Program-made: the position numbers and the translations under genes
In this document: piece by piece, positions 43,200 through 52,522 of the stretch
How the letters are laid out: each line of letters starts with the position of its first letter
Position numbering within the stretch: position 1 is the first letter of the stretch
The notes under the pieces: generated by a model
Told to the model about the DNA's origin: nothing
The model's input: only the letters and a program-made list of their open reading frames with translations
The model's database searches: none
Assembly: GCF_011074885.1 (NCBI RefSeq)
Contig: NC_054689.1
Location: 1,922,001-1,986,000, forward strand
Source of the DNA: Brettanomyces bruxellensis
Taxonomy: Eukaryota; Ascomycota; Pichiomycetes; Pichiales; Pichiaceae
Length of the DNA: 64,000 bases
Reading direction: 5' to 3'

Positions 43200-44240
43200 T
43201 TAAAAGTTATCAATTGTAGTCCCAAGCCCTTTTCGTTTCGCTTCAGTAAGGACCTTTGAGCCAACAAATATATCCATAACACAAAGGCCAACAAGTTTGC
43301 AAATTATAACTCTCTGGGACTTCATGTAATTCAATTGGTCCAAAGCTTTTTTAGGAGTAGGATGAATCAACAAGGAACCAAGCTCGATAAGCGAGTCCTT
43401 GGAGATGTTATTTTGTTGAAATTCCCCGGCTTCTCTTAGGCAATCGTTTATTGAATCAACAATAATTTTTCCTCCCTTTGAAATGCATTGATTTATTAAC
43501 GTCTCTCCGTCGATTTCAATCATTTCCGGCTTATAAGAACCGATTGCCCCAATAAAAATCTTGCTTCTTCTATCCTGATCTATATTACGTTTGACTACAA
43601 CAGGTGAGGACGTAGGGACACATGAAAAAATCACACTGGTATTTTTATAGGCTTCCGTAATGTGGATTTCGTCATCCATAGATACTATTTCAAATAAAAT
43701 ATCCGAAAACTTGGCCTTGAGAATCGTTACTAGGGCATCAGCATTCTTTGTTGTTCTATTAATTATCACCACCTTGTCAAAAAAGCCCGGATAAAGTGTA
43801 AGAGCTAGCCTTAAATGCCATTCTGCTTGTGGGCCAGAACCGTAAACAATCAGATTCCCTCCTATGAACGATTTCTGATCACCTGGAACGAACACCTTTG
43901 CAAGTGCTAAAGTGGTCGAAAGTGCGGTACGAAATGCAGTTAGTGTGGCTGCATTCAATATGCCTATTGGCGATCCATCATGTTTATCCAATATAGTTGT
44001 CAGACCACGGAAGCCCGAATGCGAACCAGTAAGTGCCTTCATACCTACCTGAGAGCCGGAACTACCCATGAAAAGGTGAGTAGCATATTTTGTTGTTGTC
44101 ACAATCCTCGAAGGTATTATGTTATTGTCCTGGTAGTATTCGATCAAGCCTCTGGATAACGTATTTTGGTACTCTTTGATATCATCTAATGTAAGGTTTT
44201 CTAGTATTTGGCGGACTTCGGCATCCTTAAGAACTATCAT
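43200..44240 (-). CDS. ornithine cyclodeaminase / mu-crystallin family protein
   Basis: A 346-residue protein of the OCD/mu-crystallin family. The N-terminal dimer domain has VGMKALTGSHSGFRGL with the conserved lysine. The Rossmann fold follows with GNLIVYGSGPQAEWHL, then VIINRTTKNADAL and the VIFSCVPTSSP strand. Family members deaminate ornithine, reduce ketimines or bind thyroid hormone; the reaction here is not known. S. cerevisiae has an uncharacterised member, YGL159W, which looks like the counterpart. I took the ATG at 44240; the frame opens two codons earlier at a TTG. The frame is intact. Confidence 0.83.
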   Translation of the reverse strand: MIVLKDAEVRQILENLTLDDIKEYQNTLSRGLIEYYQDNNIIPSRIVTTTKYATHLFMGSSGSQVGMKALTGSHSGFRGLTTILDKHDGSPIGILNAATLTAFRTALSTTLALAKVFVPGDQKSFIGGNLIVYGSGPQAEWHLRLALTLYPGFFDKVVIINRTTKNADALVTILKAKFSDILFEIVSMDDEIHITEAYKNTSVIFSCVPTSSPVVVKRNIDQDRRSKIFIGAIGSYKPEMIEIDGETLINQCISKGGKIIVDSINDCLREAGEFQQNNISKDSLIELGSLLIHPTPKKALDQLNYMKSQRVIICKLVGLCVMDIFVGSKVLTEAKRKGLGTTIDNF

Positions 44241-44435
44241 GGTCAAATTCCTGGGAAATCATAAAATCATTCGAGACTGTAACAAGAAATAGATTACTTG
44301 ACGGTCTCATGTTTTTAGATCATTTATTTCGGATAGGCAGACAACTACAAAAAAACTAAAAAAAATAAAAAGGATTTATACATATGCTGGTTCTGATATA
44401 TATATAGGGTAAATATGGCTATTTTATTATCGTTA

Positions 44436-45131
44436 TCATAAGTAGGCGGCTGAAGAATATTTGATCATTATATAATACGGCGGCTTTTCCACGGTTTTGT
44501 CCTTTAACTTCTTATCTCTTGGAGACATTTTCGAAAATTTATATCCTTGAGCTTGATAGAATTTCAACGCACCTAGGTTATCAGAAAAGACAGTTAACGA
44601 AATTCCATCCAATGGGTAGAATCGGGACAGATATCGCCTATTCATATTAATTTTATCAGGTAAGGTAGAAAGGTGTTTCATGGCCTGGGAACCGATTTTG
44701 TTATTTTGGTAGGCTTTATCAAGTTGGATCTCATAGAGATATAAAACAGAAAGGTCTCCATCTACAAGGATTCGCATAGATAAGAACCCTGCTAACTTAG
44801 AGCTAACTTCTGTGCTGTTATCTTTAAGTAAAATGTAAATTAATCCGGAATCCTTCATCTCTTTGATTTTATCCATTTTCCAGGTTGGTCCATGAAGCCT
44901 TGCATATATGGCGCCCAAATTATGATCAATTAGATCAAGGCACGCATTTAATTCATTAGTCGAGATCGAACCAACATCAATAATGTTGGTTTTAATCTTG
45001 AGCTCATGATTCCGGGCCTCGATGTACCTCGGAAACTCTGCTTTGAGTTCCGCTTTTAGGTACGTACTTTGCTCTCTTTCAAGACTTTTAATTGTAGCAC
45101 TGTCCTGATATGTATCAAGCATAGTCGACAT
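44436..45131 (-). CDS. NAT4: N-alpha-acetyltransferase NatD (histone H4/H2A)
   Basis: A 231-residue GNAT acetyltransferase. Signatures of Nat4/Naa40 are LDLIDHNLGAIYARLHGPTW, followed by the TWKMDKIKEMKDSGLIYILL stretch. The GNAT core has VLYLYEIQLDKAYQNNKIG, then LTVFSDNLGALKFYQAQGYK. NatD acetylates the N-terminal serine of histones H4 and H2A. The acetyl-CoA loop (Q/R-x-x-G-x-G/A) reads QNNKIGSQ, a mild departure. The ATG at 45131 was chosen because the longer frame starts at TTG. It is divergent from HIS5. Assignment is by family pattern. Confidence 0.87.
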   Translation of the reverse strand: MSTMLDTYQDSATIKSLEREQSTYLKAELKAEFPRYIEARNHELKIKTNIIDVGSISTNELNACLDLIDHNLGAIYARLHGPTWKMDKIKEMKDSGLIYILLKDNSTEVSSKLAGFLSMRILVDGDLSVLYLYEIQLDKAYQNNKIGSQAMKHLSTLPDKINMNRRYLSRFYPLDGISLTVFSDNLGALKFYQAQGYKFSKMSPRDKKLKDKTVEKPPYYIMIKYSSAAYL

Positions 45132-45553
45132 TTGATATGCTTTAAACAATACAATTTACGGTCTTAGCTGAAAGCTGCTTTTTATGACTAATAGACAGTC
45201 AAGTACAGCCTCTATCGTCATTAACTGGACGCTTAATTTTTGTAGTAAGTAATTTTTCAGTCGAGGAGGGATCTTAACGCACAGAAATAATAACCGCCAT
45301 CGGAACGACGACCTGAAAAATAAAGAGATCGGCTTTTTTTTTTTGTTTGTTCCTATCCATGGTTCAGAGGGAGCAGCGAAATTGGGTACTCGAAACCAAA
45401 AAAAGAGTCATCAAATAGTATTACTGTTATCAATCACCCAAGATGTAATATAAAAACTCAACCTCAGTATCTTTCTTGTGTTTTTGTCTTTTGGAGCAAT
45501 TAAAATTGTGTTCAAGCTAGGAACTTTGAGTAGCAGTATTGAAAGCAGGAAAT
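45132..45553. promoter_or_regulatory. NAT4-HIS5 divergent promoter with a Gcn4-like site
   Basis: GAGTCAT at 45405-45411, read on the other strand as ATGACTC, matches the Gcn4 core TGACTC, about 140 bases before HIS5. A weaker ATGACTAA lies near 45184. A TATAAA-like stretch is near 45450. HIS5 is a classic Gcn4 target in yeast, so general amino-acid control is likely but inferred. Confidence 0.55.
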
Positions 45554-46771
45554 ATGGTTTTCAGCATTGAGAAAATCGTCAGACCTAAGATCTTGACTTT
45601 GGAGCCTTACAGGTGTGCCAGGGATGATTTCCAGGAAGGTATTTTACTAGATGCTAATGAAAATACATATGGACCAACTATTCAGGGGCTTTCAGAAGAA
45701 GAGGAGAAGTTAGATTTGAATAGATATCCTGATCCTCACCAAATCTTATTGAAAAAGCAGATTTGTGCGTACCGGAATTCAGAAGCGCAAAAACCTGAAA
45801 GTGTGATAAAGCTCCCAACGGATGAGAAGGGTGCCCCAATAAAGCTCAGTCCAGTGAATCTTTGTTTAGGTGTTGGATCTGATGAAAGCATCGACTCAAT
45901 TATTCGTGCTTGTGTTAAACCGGGGAAGGAAAAGGTACTATTGTGTCCGCCTACATACGGTATGTACGGCATTTGCTGCACAGTTAATGACGCTGAAATT
46001 GTCGAGGTTCCTTTGAATCTTGAGAACTTCCAGATTCAACCAGACAAAATCATTGAGCAAATAAAATCCGATTCCAGTATCAAACTGATCTATATTACTT
46101 CGCCAGGTAATCCAACTGCCACCCTTATCAAGCAGGATTTGATTTTGGATGTGTTGAGTGAAATTGAAAAGTTGTCATGGGATGGCTTCTTAATTGTGGA
46201 TGAGGCATACGTGGATTTTTCACCTGTGGGATCATCCATCTGCCCCTTGGTCAATAAGCATCCAAACTTAGTTGTGATGCAGACATTCTCTAAGGCATTC
46301 GGTTTGGCTGGTATCAGATTAGGTATTTGCTATTCAACCCCATCTCTCTCGGCTTTGTTGAATGCAATGAAGTATCCTTATAATGTCAACAATATCACAA
46401 GTAGCATGGCATTGAGGGCAACTAAAAAGGAGTCCTTGATGAATATGAAGAAAACAGCGGCTGTTATTATTAACGAGCGTGCTATTGTACTAGAAAAAAT
46501 ATTGAAAATCAAGGGTGTGGGAAGAAATCGTGGTGGCTCAGATTCCAACTTCATTCTTATTGAGATCCTAAACAAGGATGGTGTGCCTGATAACAAGATT
46601 GCACATGAGGTTTATTCCAAGCTAGCAACTGATAGGCAAGTTGTGGTCAGGTTTAGGGGTAACGAATTGGGCTGCAAAGGATGCCTTAGAATTACTATAG
46701 GTACACCGGAAGAGAATAAAAAGTTACTTGAGCAGTTTGAGGACGTGCTTTCACACGCTTTGGAGGACTAA
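45554..46771 (+). CDS. HIS5: histidinol-phosphate aminotransferase
   Basis: A 405-residue PLP enzyme that turns imidazole-acetol phosphate into histidinol phosphate, using glutamate. It starts FSIEKIVRPKILTLEPYRC, close to yeast His5, and has LLDANENTYGP. The fold-type I core has ITSPGNPTA, VDEAYVDF, and the PLP lysine K247 in TFSKAFGLAGIRLG. The arginine in RITIGTPEEN binds substrate. I chose the ATG at 45554; five codons of open frame precede it with no ATG. The frame is intact. It converges on SPE3 with 83 bases between stops. Confidence 0.96.
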   Translation: MVFSIEKIVRPKILTLEPYRCARDDFQEGILLDANENTYGPTIQGLSEEEEKLDLNRYPDPHQILLKKQICAYRNSEAQKPESVIKLPTDEKGAPIKLSPVNLCLGVGSDESIDSIIRACVKPGKEKVLLCPPTYGMYGICCTVNDAEIVEVPLNLENFQIQPDKIIEQIKSDSSIKLIYITSPGNPTATLIKQDLILDVLSEIEKLSWDGFLIVDEAYVDFSPVGSSICPLVNKHPNLVVMQTFSKAFGLAGIRLGICYSTPSLSALLNAMKYPYNVNNITSSMALRATKKESLMNMKKTAAVIINERAIVLEKILKIKGVGRNRGGSDSNFILIEILNKDGVPDNKIAHEVYSKLATDRQVVVRFRGNELGCKGCLRITIGTPEENKKLLEQFEDVLSHALED

Positions 46772-46854
46772 TTTATGTTAAAACTTATAAGAAAAATGAA
46801 AGTATACATCTATATCTCCCCTTGTCTCAGTCATAAAAGTTTCATCCTGCCGTA

Positions 46855-47736
46855 TTATTCTAATGCATTTCTTGCAAATGTTGGAAGAACGAAAGACGCC
46901 TCGTGGATTTCCTGGTTGTAGTATTTGTACAACTTTGTCTCCTTTTCTGGATCAACGGATCTCAATGGTCTCTTCAAGTTTGCACTTGGATTTTTGGAGC
47001 AAACCATAAATCCAATTTGGCCAGATGGGTATGTCGGAATTGTGCAGTAAGCGTAATCAACCGTTGGGAAAACTTTCCTGCAATCATCAACAACCTTCTT
47101 GATGAGTGGCATGTGCAACCATATGCATTCGCCCTGTGTTGTCATAACACCCTTTTCTGTCAAGGCGCCACTCAAAAGTTTGAAGTATGGTTCCTGGAAA
47201 AGGGATTCGGCTGGTCCTTCTGGATCCGAAGAATCAGTAATGATAACATCAAAGGTATTCCGGTATTTTTTCAAGAATTCAAATCCATCACCAATATGGA
47301 CATGAACCTTGGGGTCATCGTATGATTTAGATAATCCAGGGAGATATTTTTTCGAGGCTTTAATCACAGCATCGTCAATATCGCAAAGATGTGCCTCTTC
47401 AACCGTCTCATGCTTAAGAATTTCCCTCAAAACTCCTCCATCACCGCCACCAATAACCAAAACCTTTTTTGGATTTGGATGAGAGTTCATAGCTAAATGA
47501 GTGATCATTTCCTGATAGGCAAACTCGTCCCTCTCGGTCACCTGAATTACACCATCTAAAACAAGAACATTTCCATAGTCTGTAGACTTGAACACAAGAA
47601 CATCTTGATATTTGGACTTTTCGACATGAAGAATTTGATCAACTTTCAAATTCATGGCCTGTCCTGGCCACATAGTATTTGAGACCTCGGAAAACCAGCC
47701 GTTTTTAATTGTAGGGTGAGAAAGAGTGTTTGTCAT
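46855..47736 (-). CDS. SPE3: spermidine synthase
   Basis: A 293-residue aminopropyltransferase, the same length as S. cerevisiae Spe3. It moves the aminopropyl group from decarboxylated S-adenosylmethionine to putrescine. [20 protein letters not shown] is the conserved start. [19 protein letters not shown] is the nucleotide-binding loop. [18 protein letters not shown] carries the catalytic aspartate. I chose the ATG at 47736, as the frame upstream begins with GTG. No frame break. Confidence 0.96.
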   Translation of the reverse strand: MTNTLSHPTIKNGWFSEVSNTMWPGQAMNLKVDQILHVEKSKYQDVLVFKSTDYGNVLVLDGVIQVTERDEFAYQEMITHLAMNSHPNPKKVLVIGGGDGGVLREILKHETVEEAHLCDIDDAVIKASKKYLPGLSKSYDDPKVHVHIGDGFEFLKKYRNTFDVIITDSSDPEGPAESLFQEPYFKLLSGALTEKGVMTTQGECIWLHMPLIKKVVDDCRKVFPTVDYAYCTIPTYPSGQIGFMVCSKNPSANLKRPLRSVDPEKETKLYKYYNQEIHEASFVLPTFARNALE

Positions 47737-48493
47737 TATCACTTATATATGTTATTCTTTTTCCGTATGATCAAGTCAAAGATTTTTTGAAATAAATAAA
47801 GCATGTCTTTCTCTTAGTTAGTTTATTAAGGAGTCAGAAAAGAGGGGAATAGAGAAATTTTCACTTGAAGATTATCGGAATCATTCGTATCTCTTTTTTT
47901 TTTCCCTCTCCGTTTCTTTTCTGTCAAGCTTTTTATTGGTTCACGTGTGTCCCCTAATCATAGAATCACATTTGAATTCATAGTACAATATTCTATAAAC
48001 CTATGTGTTTTTTATTAGGAAAATTAAACAGCATTATCGACTTGGAGCATGCGAACGTGTATATCACAAGTCCTGGAACTTCAGGATTCCCTTAAACGGG
48101 TAATTATATTTAATTTGACTAATTCAGCTGCAAAAACTTTACCGGAATTACTGTTTTCAACAATTATAGGTAGCACCGCGGATAAATTTTATTTAATTTT
48201 TTTTTTCTCAGTTCTCGTTACAACTATTTGTGTTGTTGGACATTATGATAAATAACTGAAACAAGAAAAGAATTGCGCCTGTTTCGTACTACTAGTAGGT
48301 TAACAAACGAGATGGTATATAATCAGGTTTTCAACCTGATATAAAATGTAAATAACCTAATATATAATCCTAAATATTAGGTCGTTGTAAAAACATAGCC
48401 AGTATAGATTATTCATCATTTATATCTAAGCTCTATCTTTTGAGGATTTTCTAAACATTAAAAAAAAACTATTTACTAAAAACTAAAATATGC
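47737..48493. other. intergenic region between YSA1 and SPE3
   Basis: About 760 bases holding the SPE3 promoter and YSA1 3' end. CACGTG at about 47942-47947 is an E-box that Cbf1-type factors bind. An ATG-started 68-codon frame at 48049-48255 on the plus strand has a hydrophobic C-terminal segment (FYLIFFFSVLVTTICVV); I do not accept it as a gene but list it as a finding. Confidence 0.4.
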
Positions 48494-49171
48494 TCATAAA
48501 CCCAATGTTTTATATAGTTTCATACCTTCAGCAACATTTTGAACCCTTGCATCAATTCTAAAGCCACTTTGCTCCAGATCAACCAGAGTTTCATAAAACC
48601 TATCAAGAGGCACCTGGAAAGTTTCAATGAACTCATTCTCCTCTAAGTGGGTGACTGGGTGGATATTTTCATCCAATGACATATCCACTTCTACTGTGAT
48701 AATCACAGTGTTCGTATTAGTAAACCCTGGATCGTTGAAAATCTTTGGAGAAACTGATTTAATGGTAGCAATCAAACCCGTTTCCTCTTTCAATTCTCTT
48801 AATGCACATTGCTCAACAGTTTCGTTTGGATCCAAAAGTCCAGCAGGCATCTCAATGCATACTCCTTCCACAGGTGGTCTGAACTGTTTCTGAAGAATGA
48901 TGTGTGGAATTTCTCCCGCTTTGTGTGGCTTTGTAATTGCAAGAATACCAACGCCATCAATATCTTTTCCCTTTGGTCTTGTTGTACGTGCAGCCATCTC
49001 CCAATCCCGTGCCTTACCATCGGCACCAATATAATCCAACTTACTAAGAGATATAAACTTAGAATTGGTGTTGTCTAAAGGTGTAGTTTTGATAACCTTT
49101 GCTCTTGAAAGATCAACTGCTTTTTTAATTGTCGACATTTGTTTAACTAGAGGTCTTAGCCTTCTGAACAT
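48494..49171 (-). CDS. YSA1: Nudix ADP-ribose pyrophosphatase
   Basis: A 225-residue Nudix hydrolase that splits ADP-ribose into AMP and ribose 5-phosphate. The Nudix box fits G-x5-E-x7-R-E-x2-E-E-x-G, here GLLDPNETVEQCALRELKEE. QKQFRPPVEGVCIEMPAG precedes it, as in the ADPR subgroup. The first 11 residues (MFRRLRPLVKQ) look like a mitochondrial presequence, and a second ATG at residue 12 (MSTIKKAV) would give a cytosolic form, so dual targeting is possible. Length fits Ysa1 (231). Frame intact. Confidence 0.92.
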   Translation of the reverse strand: MFRRLRPLVKQMSTIKKAVDLSRAKVIKTTPLDNTNSKFISLSKLDYIGADGKARDWEMAARTTRPKGKDIDGVGILAITKPHKAGEIPHIILQKQFRPPVEGVCIEMPAGLLDPNETVEQCALRELKEETGLIATIKSVSPKIFNDPGFTNTNTVIITVEVDMSLDENIHPVTHLEENEFIETFQVPLDRFYETLVDLEQSGFRIDARVQNVAEGMKLYKTLGL

Positions 49172-49570
49172 TCAATGATAATTCTAGGATATACGTGAAA
49201 CTGTATAATTTCTCACTTTACAATCAAGTATGGTGCGAATGCTATAGTGTGATTAGAGTAGAAAATAAGTATAGGGACTGCCAAGAACGTGCCATTTTTT
49301 TTTTCTTGTACTGCAGATCTTAGTCTGCCAAAGTTTGATTCTTCGGAGATGTCTATTTTTTTTTTTTTTTTTTTTTTTTGCTGGCTGTTGTGCTTCCTTT
49401 CATACGCAAAAAAAAGCAGATAGAGCACTTGATATACTTTAATGCTAAACCTCCATCAGTGTGCGTTCGACATACAATATAACACACATTAACGGATAGA
49501 TAATCAGATTCCTTGGGGAAGGGGCACTGTCAGTTGATACTTTTATAAAGCCGCACGAAAAAAATCCACA
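49172..49570. promoter_or_regulatory. divergent YSA1-SUS1 region with a 24-base poly-T
   Basis: About 400 bases. A run of 24 T lies at 49356-49379, with shorter T runs near 49297. Such tracts usually exclude nucleosomes in yeast promoters. No gene. Confidence 0.5.
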
Positions 49571-49867
49571 ATGACAGAACAAAGTACAGACGACCTTAGA
49601 CTAAGAATACAACAGGAACTTGTTGCAAGTGGAAAATATCAAGAAATATTCAACCTGCTAAAAATCGAGCTTGCAAACTCTGGGTGGTTTGACGAGTTTC
49701 GTGAACTTACAAACGAAACGGTTAGTAAACAGGGTGAAAAGGGCTCGTTGAAACTTGGCGATGTTATAGATCAACTGGAAGGAAAGGGGTTTCAGATGGT
49801 GCCAGATGAAGTTAAGGTGAAGATTCTTCGGAAGATTAAAGAGTTTCTCGACAACGTGGTAGAGTAA
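49571..49867 (+). CDS. SUS1: SAGA/TREX-2 subunit Sus1 (ENY2)
   Basis: A 98-residue all-helical protein, the usual size for Sus1. RLRIQQELVASGKYQEIFNL matches the start of yeast Sus1 (QIQQYLVESGNYELI), SGWFDEFRELTNE matches EGWVDKVKDLTK, and KILRKIKEFLDNVVE matches KQIREFLEEIVD. Sus1 is part of the SAGA deubiquitinase module and the TREX-2 mRNA export complex at the nuclear pore. The S. cerevisiae gene has two introns; here one open frame runs from ATG to stop. It converges on CYC8. Confidence 0.9.
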   Translation: MTEQSTDDLRLRIQQELVASGKYQEIFNLLKIELANSGWFDEFRELTNETVSKQGEKGSLKLGDVIDQLEGKGFQMVPDEVKVKILRKIKEFLDNVVE

Positions 49868-50059
49868 TCTACGGTCGAATTCGAAAAGCTTGTATTACTT
49901 AAGCAGGGCATTCCTAAGCATGTGTACATAAAGAACTTTGATATTATAGCCATATTAATTAAGTAGTCAATAATAAACAAACAAGGCCATTATAAACGAA
50001 CAGAATACTAAATTACAGAAGGATAACAATAAAAAGCAAAAAAAAAATAGGCATACACT

Positions 50060-52522
50060 TTAATCATCGTAATCTTCATCCTCATCAACTTTCCGCACAG
50101 GTTCTTCAACCGGAGAGTCATTTTTAACTTCATCCTTCTTGGAGTCTGCATTCGAATCCTTTGGAGCTGTTTCATTCTCTGTCTTGGCTGCATCAGACCC
50201 AGTGATACTTTCACCTTTTATCTCTGCAATCTCTTCCTTGTCCATTGGTTTCAAGCTAATGGTAGGTTTAGGCTCCTCTTTATCTGCAATCTGAACCTTT
50301 GTTTTCTCCTCAGAAGTCGAAGCATCAACTTGAGAAGGAGCAGTAGTTTCACTTTTGGTGTGCACAAGACCGTTATTACCCGATTCACTTCCAGATGGAG
50401 TCACTTTTGGAGGAGTTGGGGCACTTGCAGCAGGCTGATCCTGTACAGAGGGTTTATTCTCAGAGCTGTTCTCCTGTGTGGTGTTGAAATTCGACACAAC
50501 AGTTGTGTTTGCGTGACCAGGAGAAGGTATCGTACTTTGCTCTGTTTTCTGCCTCTTAATCTCCTCCGGCTCTACAGGCTTTGGATTTTCAAGAGAATGC
50601 TTCTTGGAGGAAGAGTCCTCCTCCTTATTCAAAGTTGGAGCCGTTGAAGTAATAGGAGGTAGGCTCACGTGAGAATTACCAGCCGAATCTCCATCCAGCT
50701 GTTGCACGGGAGGAAGTTTTGTGTTCGAAGAGCCATTTTCTTCAGGATGGAATTCCTGATTCTGTTTCCTGTTTTCACTGTTCATCGGCTGGAGCTGGGT
50801 GGACTTGGACTGATCACCAGTCTGCTCAGAATAATTCAGCGAAGCACTAACTTGCCTGTGATTTGTCTGCAGCTGAGGGGGTGGTGGAGGAGGAGGCTCC
50901 ATTCCATGATCAACTGGTTGTAGAAGCTGACCATTTTCGCGACCATCACTTTGGTGCTGCTTAATGGAAGACTGTTGTGGAACCTGCGGAATTGGAAGTG
51001 GAACACGAGAGGTAGCATTTTGAGGAAGCTGTTGTGCAACCGGTGCCTGTAATTGTGGAGCTCTGACTGGCTGTCCCTGAGGTTGAGCCTGGAACTGCGT
51101 TTGCATTTGTGGCTGCTGAGGAGTCATGACCTGAACTGGTTGCTGAGCAGCTTGAGGAAGAGGTGGAGGTGGTAGAGAGCCACCTTCCTTTTGGTATTTG
51201 GTAAGCTGAAGAAGTCTTTCCTGAATGTTTGGATTGCTTGGGTCCAATGATGCTGCCCTGTGATATGCATCCAAGGCATCGCCAATCTGGTTGTTGCAAG
51301 TCTCGTACAATGTTCCCAAATCATACCAGACCTCCGAAAGATAAGGATTAAGTCTGATTGCCCTGGTGTAAGCATCCAAGGCATCCTTATACTGCGATAT
51401 TTTATAGTAGAGCACACCGATCGAACACCAGAAGGTTGGATTTCTCGAGTCAATGTTAACCGCGTGCTGAAATGACTCGTATGCGTTCGGATAGTCCTGC
51501 TTTGACATGTACACACGACCCAGATAGTACCAGGAATGTGCATCTGCTTGGTTCAACTCAATTGACTGATGAAGCAATCTTAATGCAACGTCATCATCGT
51601 GGAACGGAGCCTCAGGTTGTGAGTATAGACATCCTAACTGCTGCAAGACCTTGGCATGGTTTGGATTTGTTTGCAAAACCCTCTCGTAGGCATCCTTTGC
51701 ACCTGGGAAGTCTCTCGACTGTTCCAGTACAGAGCCAATCTGAAACCAGACATCCGACTGCGATAATGGCGCCGGAGGCATGGAAAGAATGTAGTTGAAA
51801 CACTCAAGTGCCTTCTGTAACTTGCCCTGAAGCTTGTATATGATTCCTAGCCTGAAATAGATCTCGTTGGCCTTTTCAAAGTTTGGATCCATCTCCAACA
51901 CACGAACAAATGCTTCCTCCGCATACTCCAATGAACCATATCTGTCGTACAAGATTCCGATCCCATGCCATAATTTTGGCACGTTCAAGTTTTGAAGATT
52001 AAGAAGAGCTTGCTGATATGCTGTGTAAGCACTTTGAAGATCATCTAGCATTAAATAGCAGTGTCCCAAAAGACCCCAGGTCTCTCCATTGTTTTGGTCC
52101 AAGGAAAGCGCTCTTCTGTAAAGATCTGCAGCCTCCGCATAAGCATCACGTGTTCTGTACACATTAGCCAATTTTGTCAGTGCCTTTGGATTATTTGGAG
52201 TATATCTAAGTGCTGTCGAAAAAGCTTCAACTGCCTTTTCAACGCTTCCAATAGTGTCAGCACACGAACCAATAGCGATCCAAGTTTCTGCATTTTCCTG
52301 TGCTAAACGAGCATCTAATGAATTAGGATCCATGCCCTGGTTTTGGGCTTGAACCTGAGCCTGCACTTGGGCCTGCTGGCTTTGTAAAGCTTGGACTTGC
52401 ACTTGTGCCTGAGCCTGAGCCTGAGCCTGTGCTTGTTGTGCCTGCACTGCCTGCACTTGACGTTGCTGCAAAGCAATGCCTGGGGCACCATTTATAGTCT
52501 GTCCTAAAAGTTGTTGATTCAT
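50060..52522 (-). CDS. CYC8: general transcriptional corepressor Cyc8/Ssn6
   Basis: An 820-residue corepressor that forms a complex with Tup1 and is brought to promoters by DNA-binding repressors. Residues 20-63 are a Gln-Ala/Gln-Val repeat. About ten TPR motifs fill residues about 78-445 (examples WIAIGSCADTIGSVEKAVEA, ETWGLLGHCYLMLDDLQSAY, WYYLGRVYMSKQDYPNAYES). The C-terminal half is low complexity, rich in Pro and Gln and then acidic, ending in VDEDEDYDD. This layout is that of Cyc8. The TPR part is the best conserved and binds Tup1. The frame is intact. The region upstream is unusually long (2.6 kb). Confidence 0.95.
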   Translation of the reverse strand: MNQQLLGQTINGAPGIALQQRQVQAVQAQQAQAQAQAQAQVQVQALQSQQAQVQAQVQAQNQGMDPNSLDARLAQENAETWIAIGSCADTIGSVEKAVEAFSTALRYTPNNPKALTKLANVYRTRDAYAEAADLYRRALSLDQNNGETWGLLGHCYLMLDDLQSAYTAYQQALLNLQNLNVPKLWHGIGILYDRYGSLEYAEEAFVRVLEMDPNFEKANEIYFRLGIIYKLQGKLQKALECFNYILSMPPAPLSQSDVWFQIGSVLEQSRDFPGAKDAYERVLQTNPNHAKVLQQLGCLYSQPEAPFHDDDVALRLLHQSIELNQADAHSWYYLGRVYMSKQDYPNAYESFQHAVNIDSRNPTFWCSIGVLYYKISQYKDALDAYTRAIRLNPYLSEVWYDLGTLYETCNNQIGDALDAYHRAASLDPSNPNIQERLLQLTKYQKEGGSLPPPPLPQAAQQPVQVMTPQQPQMQTQFQAQPQGQPVRAPQLQAPVAQQLPQNATSRVPLPIPQVPQQSSIKQHQSDGRENGQLLQPVDHGMEPPPPPPPQLQTNHRQVSASLNYSEQTGDQSKSTQLQPMNSENRKQNQEFHPEENGSSNTKLPPVQQLDGDSAGNSHVSLPPITSTAPTLNKEEDSSSKKHSLENPKPVEPEEIKRQKTEQSTIPSPGHANTTVVSNFNTTQENSSENKPSVQDQPAASAPTPPKVTPSGSESGNNGLVHTKSETTAPSQVDASTSEEKTKVQIADKEEPKPTISLKPMDKEEIAEIKGESITGSDAAKTENETAPKDSNADSKKDEVKNDSPVEEPVRKVDEDEDYDD
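52334..52462 (-). repeat. Gln-Ala / Gln-Val coding repeat in CYC8
   Basis: A run of alternating Gln and Ala or Val codons (about residues 21-63) built from CAG GCT/CAA GCC-type six-base units with small interruptions. In S. cerevisiae Cyc8 also carries a Gln-Ala repeat, but after the TPRs; here it precedes them. Such units change length easily. Confidence 0.75.

Noticed and set aside
50961..51543. Several long frames inside CYC8
   Set aside because: They are shadows of the repetitive TPR and Gln/Pro-rich CYC8 coding sequence.
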